Source of the DNA: Isotricha intestinalis
Taxonomy: Eukaryota; Ciliophora; Litostomatea; Vestibuliferida; Isotrichidae
Assembly (NCBI GenBank): GCA_023807065.1
Contig: JAJJLU010003822.1
Location: 1 to 29,420, forward strand
DNA: 29,420 nucleotides
Reading direction: 5' to 3'
A program made the position numbers and the translations under genes. The stretch's first letter is position 1; each line of letters starts with the position of its first letter. The notes under the pieces were generated by a model, which saw only the letters and a list, made by a program, of their open reading frames with translations, had not been told where the DNA came from and did not search any database. Positions 19,679 to 28,691 of the stretch are shown here, one piece after another.

Positions 19679-20578
19679 ATGGATAATATGCAAAATAATA
19701 TTAATATGAATGATAATTTTAACAAAAATTCACAAGTAAGAATTAATATTTAAAAATATAAAAAGCAAAATTCAATAAGTCAACAATTTTATAATAATCA
19801 ACACAATTTAGAACAAAACAACAATAATAGAAATATTCCTTTAATAAAAGAAGAGGAACAAAATCAAATACAACCCAATCAATTCATTGAAAATCCATCA
19901 TTTCAATTTTATAGAAAAAAAAATATTTTAGATAAATATAATCAATATGATCCCTATTATTTTTTTGAAGAACAACCAACTTTTTCTTATGAAAATGACA
20001 GAAATGTTAGATCTTATAGGGGTTATGTTCAAAAAAAAATTAAAGAAATTGATAAATATTCTCAAAATTATCTTGAATATATGAATAATAATAGAATGAA
20101 TAATATGAGGTTTAGAACACCTTTTCCAAATAGTAGTGTACAAATAAAAAAATTTAATGAAAATTATGGGTATAATTTCAATAATGAAATAAATAATAAT
20201 TTACCAGTTTCACAATCATATAATTTTAGAAATGATTATGTTATGAAAGGAAGAAGTAATGAAATCACAAACCCAGATTTATATTTTAAACAATTAAGTG
20301 ATGATTATTATCAATATAGAAAAGAACAAAAAAAATTTTTAAATTATAATTTATTAACTATTCAAAGAAATTATTTTAAAAAAAAAGATATTGATGTAAA
20401 TCCATATAATAAATGTAGTTCAAATGATATTCTGGGAAATTCTTTTCTAAAGCATAATCCAATACTAAATCCTTCTCCCACATTTGGATATAAATATTTT
20501 GAAAAAGAAAAATCTCAAAAAGATTTGATAGGAAACAAACTTCAAAACGCTGGAATTAATTTAATAAAAGGAAATTAA
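19679..20578 (+). CDS. Asn/Gln-rich protein of unknown function, with small intron or in-frame TAA
   Basis: The frame runs from ATG 19679 to TAA 20578 except for TAA at 19751. A 30-base stretch, GTAAGA...AAAAG (19736-19765), contains that TAA and can be spliced without losing frame, joining N-K-N-S-Q to Q-N-S-I-S-Q-Q. The acceptor AAAAAG is unlike the T-rich acceptors of the RBM gene, so splicing is not certain; reading TAA as Gln, or a pseudogene, also fits. With the intron removed the protein has 289 residues. It is Asn/Gln/Tyr-rich, with NPDLYFKQLSDDYYQYRKEQKKF and NPILNPSPTFGYKYFEK as the most folded-looking parts. No domain is recognised. A Met at 20081 gives a 165-residue shorter form. 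It converges on the androglobin-like gene 49 bases away. Confidence 0.55.
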
Positions 20579-20627
20579 ATTTGAGAAATATATAATTTTA
20601 AAAAATAAATAAAATAGAATTTTATAA

Positions 20628-23600
20628 TTAATTTGCAAAAGAATCTAATTTATCAAGTAATTGATCAGAAATATTCCAATGATTATTTCTAATATCTTCT
20701 AAAAATTTTCTTGCAATTTCTTTTTCTTTTCCTTGAACTTTTTTTAATTCTTCCTTAATCATATCTTCTTTTTTTTGACTTAATAAATCAAAAACTTTTT
20801 GAACTAAAGGTGATTTTAATTCAGTTTTTAAAGCTTCTTTGTAAATTTCATAAGCAGAATTAAAATCAAAATTTTTTTCTTTTTTTTTATTTTTATCATC
20901 TTTAATATCATCATCTAAAATTATATCAATTAAATTTTTTAACTTTTCTTCAGCTTCTGCTTTAAGTAATAATATAGATTTAACATCATCCCTTCCTTTT
21001 AAAACTTCTTCTCTTGTTTTTTCTGATTTTTTTCTATTATTTAATATAGTATCAAATAATTTTTTATTAAGTTCAATATATTGAGTTTTTCTCATTTCAA
21101 AATCTTCTTGATTTTCAGTTAATAATTTTTCATTATCTTCAAAATATTTTGTTATTCTTTCTTCTTTTTCAAAAGCAGTTGATTCTGTATTTAATTGTTT
21201 ATGTTCTGGTGAAAAAAAATTATCATGTGTTTTAAGCCTTTTATCATAAGCATAATTCAAAAAAGTTTTTATAAATATTGAACTATGTTCTTCAATTGGT
21301 GATGTTTTTTTATTTAAATTAAGTTCAGGATAAATTTTCTTTTCTTCTTCATTAATTTCATCAATTTTATTTTTAACGTTTTTATTTTTATTATCTAATT
21401 TATTAAATTTTTTCATTTGAGAAAAATCAACAGATTCTGCTTTTTTTGTTTTTTTTCTTATTCTTTGAGTTTTTAAAAATTGTTTTTCTTCTTCATTTAA
21501 TTCAATATTTTTTTTCTTAGAGAGTAAATATCTTTTTCTTGAATTTTTTGCATTTTCTGATCTTCCAGGTTCATTTTTTTCCCAAGCTTCAATTACTTTT
21601 CTTTCAGCATCTTCTTTATGAGTATCTTCACAAAATCCTAAAGTATTTGAACTATATACTCTAATATTCCAATATATTGTTTTTAAATTTTCTTGAGTTA
21701 AAAATGATTTTGGTAATTCTGTTTTGTCTAAAAAACAATATATTTTATATGGCTTATTTATTGGTATTTCTTCCTTTTCATTTTTTTTATTTGATTTAAC
21801 TTCATTTGATATATTTCCTTCTAATATTAAATTATGCAATGTTATACTATTATAAAAATCTGTTTCATAAATTGTATTATCTTCTTTATCAAATAATATT
21901 AATTTTAATCTTATAGGTTGATCAAATTCAACTTCTTCTAATTCATTTTGATTATTATTTATATTAACAGTACTTCCTCTTTTTTGTTTTTTATCAATTG
22001 ATTCATTTTCCGAAACATCTTCACTAAAATCTTCTTTTTTTTGAAGTTTCCTTAATTTAATATTTAAAGTTGCATAAACTGTTTCTCCACTAAAAATATA
22101 TTCTTTAAATACAATAAAATGTTTATTATGCTTATAATTATCTGATATATCATATGGTGAAATATGTTCAATTTGTTCTATATTTGCTTGTGATTTATTA
22201 ACTTCTCCAGGAACTGCAGTATTTGTTTGACTAACATCTAATTTATCATCTTCTGGAAAACTTAAAATTTCTATATCATAATTATCTTCTCCTACATTAT
22301 AAGGAGGAATACATGATATTACAAAATAATATTCATTTGGTTCTAATTCAAATATATTTTCAAAAAAAAATTTTTTTTTCTTATTTTTATTGCCTGTTTC
22401 ACATACAAATAATTCTATATATTCTTTAAATAAATTATCTTTTGTACTGTTATTTATTACAAAAAATTTTGTTTTTGTTTCTAATTTAACTGAAATTCTT
22501 AAAAGGACAAAAAATTCATTTTTAGTTAAATTTGGTTGCTCTATATTATATGAATGTTTTGTATAACCTTTAAATTCAGATAAATAATCACTATATTTCA
22601 AAGGTTCAATTATAAAATCAGTAAAAAATTTCATATAAAAACCATTTGGAAATAATCCTCCAATAAAAATCAAGAAATAATGTTCTTTAATATTTAATTG
22701 ATCAATATGTTTACTTCCAAAATAATTTTGAAAATTAATTGCTTTGGCATCTTCTAATTTATCATCTTTTCTCATTAAAAGAAAATGAATAGAATAAGCA
22801 ATATCTCTTAATTTAAAAGTATTATCAGAATTAACAGCAAAATTCATTACCATATAAGATTTCTTAGTGTTTTCATTAGGACTTAAATGTAAGACTTTAT
22901 TTTGTGGATTTACACAAAGTATATCATTAGTATTATACCATAAATTATCCCAATAAAAATTCGTTTGATACATTTTAGGATTATACAATATTATAAAAGA
23001 ATCAAAACATTCAAAAAATTCATTAGGTTCAATCCAAGTACCTTCTTTCCTAATTAAAGTTTCTTTAGGTTCTTTATATTGTTGAGTATTATTTTCTATT
23101 AAATGCATATATACATCTTTACTCCAAGTATAATGTTTTTTCTTTTTATGTGTTTGAACTTCATCATCTTCATGTTCATAATCATCATTTTTTTCATTAT
23201 TATTATGTATTGACTCATATACATGTTCTAAATATTCTAAAGGTGGAAAATTCCAATTATTTAAAATACATTTTTTTGTCATTTCTATTTCTTCATCATT
23301 ATGCAATCTAAAAAAATTTGGCTCTGCTACTGAAGAATTATGAATTTTAATACAACAATATTTTTTTCCTTTTGCTTTTAAACTTTCAATTCTTTTATTT
23401 TTTTCTTCTTTTTGTTTTCTTTTAATTTCTCTTAATTCATGAATATAAGCTTTTTTTTCTTCTTTTGATAATTGTTTAAAAACATTATTAGAAGTAAATG
23501 CCTTAATCATGGCTCTTAAATCACTAAAATCAATAGGTAATAACCTAGACATATTAAAACAATTATTATTAAAAAATTCAATAATATCATAAATAACACC

Positions 23601-25565
23601 AACAAATATTTTTTCTTTATATAATTCAATGGCTTTTTCAGGAAGAGGGGTTTGAACAACAAAATGAACTCTTGAAGATCTTGATTTATTTAATATTCTT
23701 TCATTATTATTTACAAAATGAGGAAAATGAGGTAAATTTTCTTGAGTAGGGATTTGAACAGCATTTTCTTCTCCATTTTTTTCTTCGATTGTGTTGTTTT
23801 TTTGTATTTCTAATTTTTTTTTAACTTCGACATCAATTTTATTATTAGGATTAATTGTTTTAAATCTTAAAGAACTTCTTCTACTTCCACCACCTTCTTT
23901 TGGAGTTTCTTCAATTTCTTCTACTTTATCCATTTTAATTGATATTCTTTTATTTTTCTTTGTTTGAATTGTTACTTCATTTTGTTTTGATGATTTCATT
24001 GAATTCATTCTACTAAATAATTTTCTTTTTGATGGATCATAAAGTTTTTGAACTGGTAATTCTTCATCATCATCATCATCATCTCTTATTATTACTGGTT
24101 CTATTGCATGTCTATAACAAAATAAAAAGCAATTATTATTTATATAATTTTCATCTGATAAAGCTTTTTGAAGAAATATAAATTTTGGATCATCCATTTC
24201 TTCTTCTTCTGGAATTGGATTTTCACTATTTATATTTACTTTAGTTCCATTTTGATTAGTATTATTTATTTGAGAAAAATTACTATTTTCCATTTTTGAT
24301 TCATTTTTCATTTCTTCAATTACTTTTGAATCAGGTTCATATTTATTTTCTTCAATATTTTTATCTATAACTTCAAACATTTTACATAAATTATTTTCTT
24401 TAATTAAATCAACAAATTCAGGAATATATCCAGTTAAAGCATAAATAATTTCATAATCACCACATTCTTTGAAAGAAGAAGATACAATTTTATAAGCATA
24501 TAATTTTAAAAGTGCTTTTGTTAATATAGCAGGCCAAATTTCATCTAAATTATCACAATGAGGTAAGTAAAATTTATCATATTTATCAGTAGGCATTCTA
24601 TCATCAATTTCAATTTTCCTTAATTTTCCAAAATGATATAATTTAATCCAATAAATTCCTTTTGGATTATAAACTGGAACTCCATTTTCTTGAGGATAAA
24701 TTCTTTTAAATATAGAATAATGATTATTAACATCTGTTATATTTCTTTCTCTTATTATTTCAAATATCGAAGCTAACCATCTGCAATATAATGGATATCC
24801 ATCTTTCATATTTATACAACTTGGTGATGCTTCATTTAATTTTAATTTTTCAGTATTTACTTCAGTTATTGTTGGTTGTAAATTTTTATTTTTTTTTTTC
24901 TCGTTTTTAAACCTTTCAATTTCTTCTTCTTCTTTCTTTATTCTTATTTCATATTCTTCATCTGTTTCTTGTCTTTCTATAAATTTAACTATTGTTATGT
25001 TTGGCTTTGTTCTTAATAAATTAAAATAATCTTTATAAAGGGCATTACCATCATTTTTTTCATTATAATCTGAATCACTTTTATCACTTTTTGGTTCTAA
25101 AATTCCTTCTTCTTCCATTTTTTTTCTTCTTTCTTCTTCTCTAAATTTTTCATGGACTTTTTCTCTGAAATTATATGTATTTTTTTTTTGATAATGTTTC
25201 TTAATTTCTAAATCTAATTTATTTTCAAGAATATAATGTATTGGACGAGACCATTTAATTTCTTCAAATAAAAAGTCTTTATATAATGATCTTGGAAGAT
25301 ATATTTTATCTGAATCAGGATCTATAAATATTTCTTCTGGATTTTGTAAAAGAGGAGCTTGTAATGTTTCTAAATCAGTTTCATCTGAAGGAAATTCCTC
25401 AAAAAGAGGATTTGGAATGTTTTCTGGAGAAAATATTTTTTCTGTATTATTTGGGAAATTTATTGTTTTTGGCTCACGAATATGCTGGTATGATGATGGA
25501 ATAATATCTCTTATGGAATGAGAATCTTTACCTTTTGCGTTTTTCTCTTTTTGATTTTTTTTCAT
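20628..25565 (-). CDS. Androglobin/calpain-like ciliary protein, 1,645 residues
   Basis: Single intact frame, close to the 1,667 residues of human androglobin. N-terminal calpain-like region: LYCRWLASIFEII with Cys261 at the calpain active-site position, a beta block ending VPVYNPKGIYWIKLYHFGK and the acidic RKIEIDDRMPTD, then LDEIWPAILTKALLKLYAYK, as in calpain and androglobin. Possible His in the YRHAIEP stretch (His486); the third residue of the triad is not clear. A seven-residue acidic run (DDDDDEE) follows. A second calpain-like or beta-sandwich region (KEGTWIEPNEFFECFDSFIILYN) matches androglobin style. I see no convincing heme-globin helix pattern or IQ motif, so the globin part may be lost. 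The last 250 residues form a Lys/Glu coiled coil. Animal androglobin works in sperm and cilia. Divergent from the UFM1-protease gene 154 bases away. Confidence 0.7.
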   Translation of the reverse strand: MKKNQKEKNAKGKDSHSIRDIIPSSYQHIREPKTINFPNNTEKIFSPENIPNPLFEEFPSDETDLETLQAPLLQNPEEIFIDPDSDKIYLPRSLYKDFLFEEIKWSRPIHYILENKLDLEIKKHYQKKNTYNFREKVHEKFREEERRKKMEEEGILEPKSDKSDSDYNEKNDGNALYKDYFNLLRTKPNITIVKFIERQETDEEYEIRIKKEEEEIERFKNEKKKNKNLQPTITEVNTEKLKLNEASPSCINMKDGYPLYCRWLASIFEIIRERNITDVNNHYSIFKRIYPQENGVPVYNPKGIYWIKLYHFGKLRKIEIDDRMPTDKYDKFYLPHCDNLDEIWPAILTKALLKLYAYKIVSSSFKECGDYEIIYALTGYIPEFVDLIKENNLCKMFEVIDKNIEENKYEPDSKVIEEMKNESKMENSNFSQINNTNQNGTKVNINSENPIPEEEEMDDPKFIFLQKALSDENYINNNCFLFCYRHAIEPVIIRDDDDDDEELPVQKLYDPSKRKLFSRMNSMKSSKQNEVTIQTKKNKRISIKMDKVEEIEETPKEGGGSRRSSLRFKTINPNNKIDVEVKKKLEIQKNNTIEEKNGEENAVQIPTQENLPHFPHFVNNNERILNKSRSSRVHFVVQTPLPEKAIELYKEKIFVGVIYDIIEFFNNNCFNMSRLLPIDFSDLRAMIKAFTSNNVFKQLSKEEKKAYIHELREIKRKQKEEKNKRIESLKAKGKKYCCIKIHNSSVAEPNFFRLHNDEEIEMTKKCILNNWNFPPLEYLEHVYESIHNNNEKNDDYEHEDDEVQTHKKKKHYTWSKDVYMHLIENNTQQYKEPKETLIRKEGTWIEPNEFFECFDSFIILYNPKMYQTNFYWDNLWYNTNDILCVNPQNKVLHLSPNENTKKSYMVMNFAVNSDNTFKLRDIAYSIHFLLMRKDDKLEDAKAINFQNYFGSKHIDQLNIKEHYFLIFIGGLFPNGFYMKFFTDFIIEPLKYSDYLSEFKGYTKHSYNIEQPNLTKNEFFVLLRISVKLETKTKFFVINNSTKDNLFKEYIELFVCETGNKNKKKKFFFENIFELEPNEYYFVISCIPPYNVGEDNYDIEILSFPEDDKLDVSQTNTAVPGEVNKSQANIEQIEHISPYDISDNYKHNKHFIVFKEYIFSGETVYATLNIKLRKLQKKEDFSEDVSENESIDKKQKRGSTVNINNNQNELEEVEFDQPIRLKLILFDKEDNTIYETDFYNSITLHNLILEGNISNEVKSNKKNEKEEIPINKPYKIYCFLDKTELPKSFLTQENLKTIYWNIRVYSSNTLGFCEDTHKEDAERKVIEAWEKNEPGRSENAKNSRKRYLLSKKKNIELNEEEKQFLKTQRIRKKTKKAESVDFSQMKKFNKLDNKNKNVKNKIDEINEEEKKIYPELNLNKKTSPIEEHSSIFIKTFLNYAYDKRLKTHDNFFSPEHKQLNTESTAFEKEERITKYFEDNEKLLTENQEDFEMRKTQYIELNKKLFDTILNNRKKSEKTREEVLKGRDDVKSILLLKAEAEEKLKNLIDIILDDDIKDDKNKKKEKNFDFNSAYEIYKEALKTELKSPLVQKVFDLLSQKKEDMIKEELKKVQGKEKEIARKFLEDIRNNHWNISDQLLDKLDSFAN

Positions 25566-25719
25566 TTTAATAATTAATTAATATTCTTTATTATTAAATT
25601 TAATATAATGAATATTCTGATAGAAATTAAGATTTTATAAATCAATTTTTTTATATTAGAAAAATAGATAATGCAAAATATAATTTATATAATTTTTATG
25701 TGAAAAAGTTAATATAAAA

Positions 25720-26577
25720 ATGAATTCTTTAGAAACAAAAGACGAAAAACTTTATTTAAGACCAAAATTAATTGAACTTTCAAAAGAAGAAGAAAAAAAG
25801 CCATTAAATTCAGAAGAACTGGAAAAACTATTTAAGGAAAAATTTTCATTTACTGACTTTAAAATATCAAATTTAAAATATTTGACATATTACTACTATA
25901 ATTCAGAATCAATAAAAGATAATCAATGGGGTTGTGCATGGAGATCTCTTCAAACAGTTCTTTCATATTTTCTTTCTATAAAAGGTGAATTAGATAAGAA
26001 AGATATATCATTTAAAAATCTCTTTTTAAATTATGGTAGTCGTTCAACTTTAATAGATTTATTTAAAAAAGATTATAATATTACTGATGATAAAATTCCA
26101 GATTATATGAATGTACCTTTTTCACCTTTTGAAGATAAAAATGGATGGGCAGAACCTTTTATTTCAAAATTAGTTTTATTTGATTTTGGATTAAAAAGTC
26201 AATTAATTTTAATAAATAATTATCCAAACCAAGCCAATGCTCCAAAAGAAGTATTTCAAAAAACTGTAAATTTTGAAGAATTTGTTAATATATTAGAACA
26301 ATATTTTAATAATGAATATTCTATTCCAATAATATTAGATGATGCTAGAGTAAGTATTATAATTGCTGGAATTAAAGTAGATGAGGATTTTATTTATTTT
26401 ATAATTTTAGATCCTCATATAAAGTTAACAGAAAAAGCTGATACTGGTATTTATTATATTAAATTAAATAAAAATGGAAATTTTGATATTAACGAAAATA
26501 CACAAAAAACTATTTTGGGAAGTATTTTGAATTTTAAAACAAATAACTGGATGGTTTTATTGCCTGAAAAATTATAA
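25720..26577 (+). CDS. UFM1-specific protease, C78 cysteine peptidase
   Basis: These peptidases mature UFM1 and remove it from targets (ufmylation at the ER). The C78 core is clear: QWGCAWRSLQ with nucleophile Cys72, and LDPH with Asp231 and His233, which complete the active site. The region after Cys72 (a long helix, then FLNYGSRSTLIDLF, then NGWAEPFISKLVLF) follows the family pattern. The segment normally rich in Gly and ending in a T-x-x-G motif reads IILDDARVSIIIAGI here, so it is diverged but keeps the fold. At 285 residues it is nearer to short UFSP1 than to the 469-residue UFSP2, lacking the N-terminal extension. Finding it argues against most fungi, which have lost UFM1. Stop is TAA. 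Head-to-head with the androglobin-like gene. Confidence 0.88.
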   Translation: MNSLETKDEKLYLRPKLIELSKEEEKKPLNSEELEKLFKEKFSFTDFKISNLKYLTYYYYNSESIKDNQWGCAWRSLQTVLSYFLSIKGELDKKDISFKNLFLNYGSRSTLIDLFKKDYNITDDKIPDYMNVPFSPFEDKNGWAEPFISKLVLFDFGLKSQLILINNYPNQANAPKEVFQKTVNFEEFVNILEQYFNNEYSIPIILDDARVSIIIAGIKVDEDFIYFIILDPHIKLTEKADTGIYYIKLNKNGNFDINENTQKTILGSILNFKTNNWMVLLPEKL

Positions 26578-26653
26578 TTTTAAATAATTCTTTTTTTTAT
26601 AACATTAAGATAAATCACATATATTTTTGTTTTTATTTTTTATTCAAAAAAAA

Positions 26654-27739
26654 ATGAGTGTAGAAAACAAAATCAAAAGAAAATTGAAAATTTTAAATAC
26701 ATTTACTAAATTAGATAGCACATCACCTAAAAAAAATTTTAAAATTCATATAAGAGATAGAAATAAATATGTATATGATCAAGTAGATTTATATAATAAA
26801 AAAGACTTAAAAAAAAGAGAAGAAGAGTTAAGAAAAAAACAAGGAATAAAAAGTCAAAGTGAAGATAAAACTATAGAAAATAAAGACATAGAAGAATTTA
26901 ACAAAGAAATAAAAGAAAAATTTAAAGATAAAAATTTTTCTTTTAGAACTGCAACAAATGGTATGATATTAGATTTAATGATGCATAATAAATTTCTAAG
27001 AAACTATTTTCAAAATTCTTCAATAGAAACAATATTAAGTACAGAAAATAGTGAATCATATTATTATAATAATACAATAGATTCAGGAAAAAAATCAATT
27101 CATATTCCAATCAGATCAAGACAAGATAACAATTATGCAACATCAACTTTTTTAACTTCTGTAACATCAAATAAATATGATCGACAAAAAATAAGAGCAC
27201 ATAATATATATGAAGAACAAATGAAAAAAAGAAAATTAACAATAAGGAAAAAAAAAATAGCTTTAAAGAAATTAGAAGGTGAATATAAAAGATTAATGCC
27301 AAAAATAGAAAAAGCACATAAAAAAAATAGAATTTCTTTTGAGCAAGACACAGAAAAATTTAAAAGGAAACCAAAGGATTATAATTATTTAGTAAGACCT
27401 TTTTCATATAATCCAAAACAAAGAATTTTAAGTAATGAATTTGGATTAATTAATAAAATTGAAAGACCAGCCATGATGACAAGTATTATTGTTAATCAAG
27501 GAATAAAAGATGAAAATGAATTCTCTGAAAAAAGAAAAATGATTATATTAAAACAAGGAATGGCTAATATGAATGAAATTGAAGATTTATTAGATTATAA
27601 AAAACCCATTCATGGTTATCAAGATGGCTCTTTGAATAAAGAATATTATCATAGGAGAAATGAAATTTTAAGTAAGCTCAATGAAAAAACTGTTCGAGAT
27701 AATTTTAAGTATTTTAAAAAGAAATTCAATATTAATTAG
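26654..27739 (+). CDS. Basic coiled-coil protein of unknown function
   Basis: A Met at 26627 is in frame, but the nine residues it adds are Phe/Lys and lie in a T/A-run. ATG at 26654 (MSVENKIKRKLK), preceded by an A-run, is chosen, giving 361 residues. Residues about 75-95 (SQSEDKTIENKDIEEFNKEI) and 185-225 (YEEQMKKRKLTIRKKKIALK) are strongly Lys/Glu-charged helices. The end has LDYKKPIHGYQDGSLN and EKTVRDNFKYFKKKFNIN. The pI is very basic. No domain is recognised; cytoskeletal or nucleic-acid binding is possible. It is the only gene here that ends in TAG (27737) rather than TAA. It follows the UFM1 protease by 76 bases on the same strand. Confidence 0.65.
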   Translation: MSVENKIKRKLKILNTFTKLDSTSPKKNFKIHIRDRNKYVYDQVDLYNKKDLKKREEELRKKQGIKSQSEDKTIENKDIEEFNKEIKEKFKDKNFSFRTATNGMILDLMMHNKFLRNYFQNSSIETILSTENSESYYYNNTIDSGKKSIHIPIRSRQDNNYATSTFLTSVTSNKYDRQKIRAHNIYEEQMKKRKLTIRKKKIALKKLEGEYKRLMPKIEKAHKKNRISFEQDTEKFKRKPKDYNYLVRPFSYNPKQRILSNEFGLINKIERPAMMTSIIVNQGIKDENEFSEKRKMIILKQGMANMNEIEDLLDYKKPIHGYQDGSLNKEYYHRRNEILSKLNEKTVRDNFKYFKKKFNIN

Positions 27740-28176
27740 AAAAAAGAAATGTGTTTTAATATTATTATTAATTTTTTTAATGGATTTTATTTGTTTTTTT
27801 TTCTAAATAATAAAATAATAAAAAATAATTTTTTATTTAATATAGTTTAATTCTCTATTTTATTAATAATTGTTCTAATTAATATTTTCTCAGATATATA
27901 AATTGTTTAAATATCAGTATAATAAATTTAATTATAAAAATTTCAATTTTAAGGATTATTTCCAACGATTAATAATTTTTTTAAATAACAATAAAAAAAG
28001 AAAAAGAACAATAAACAAAATGTTTCATGTTTTTTCACATACAATTAGTAAATAAAAGTTTGAAAAATTTCATTCATTATCATATTCCAATTATCACCGT
28101 CACTTAAATAATCATCAATTCATCAACTTTTTTAAATTTAAAATTTGAAATTTTATAAAAAATAGTCAATTAATGA
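27740..28176. other. Gene-poor stretch
   Basis: About 85% or more A+T with T-runs and A-runs. The only coding-like piece is a frame from ATG 28020 (MFHVFSHTISK, then TAA, then KFEKFHSLSYSNYHRHLNNH) that hits TGA after about 45 codons. That single piece has many His codons left intact. It may belong to the relic that follows. Confidence 0.35.
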
Positions 28177-28332
28177 TTTTAATAGAATAAAGATTCTATT
28201 AGTAACTTCATATATTAAGATTTTCAAGAATAGGAAAAATAGAAAATCTTTGATATTAAAATTATTGATGACTCAAAAAGATATGATTATAAAACAATTT
28301 TAAATCAATCTAATATAATTTATAGATTTTAA
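28177..28332 (+). pseudogene. Coding-like relic, TAG at Gln-like positions
   Basis: One frame reads KDSISNFIY, then TAA, DFQE, TAG (28231), EK, TAG (28240), KIFDIKIIDDSKRYDYK and TILNQSNIIYRF up to TAA 28330. CAA is kept at 28225 and 28306. The piece is hydrophilic with acidic and basic pairs, unlike the T-rich flanks. No family is recognised. Confidence 0.4.
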
Positions 28333-28691
28333 AACACTATGCTTTTAATATTTAATATTAAAAATATGTATTATGAATGATATTTAAAAAATTTCAATTT
28401 TCTTATAAAGTAGAATCTTACTCTTATTATTTATTTTAATAAGATAATATATTTATATGTATATTTTCTAAAATATATTCAAATAAAATTTGAATTTATA
28501 TACATTTTATTTCTTTTATATTTGAGGAATAAATTCATTATTTTTTTTAATTTTACAACCATAATTTATATTTTTTTATTGAAATTTAGATTTTTTCCTT
28601 TCCCTACATATTTATATGGTTGTTTAAATTATTTGATTTCTTTATTATAATCTCACCTATTAAATCAAATTCAAATATGAATTAAAAAATT

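Noticed and set aside
27111..27351. Two minus-strand hydrophobic frames
   Set aside because: Antisense of the Lys-rich helices of the 26654 gene; such shadows are always hydrophobic.
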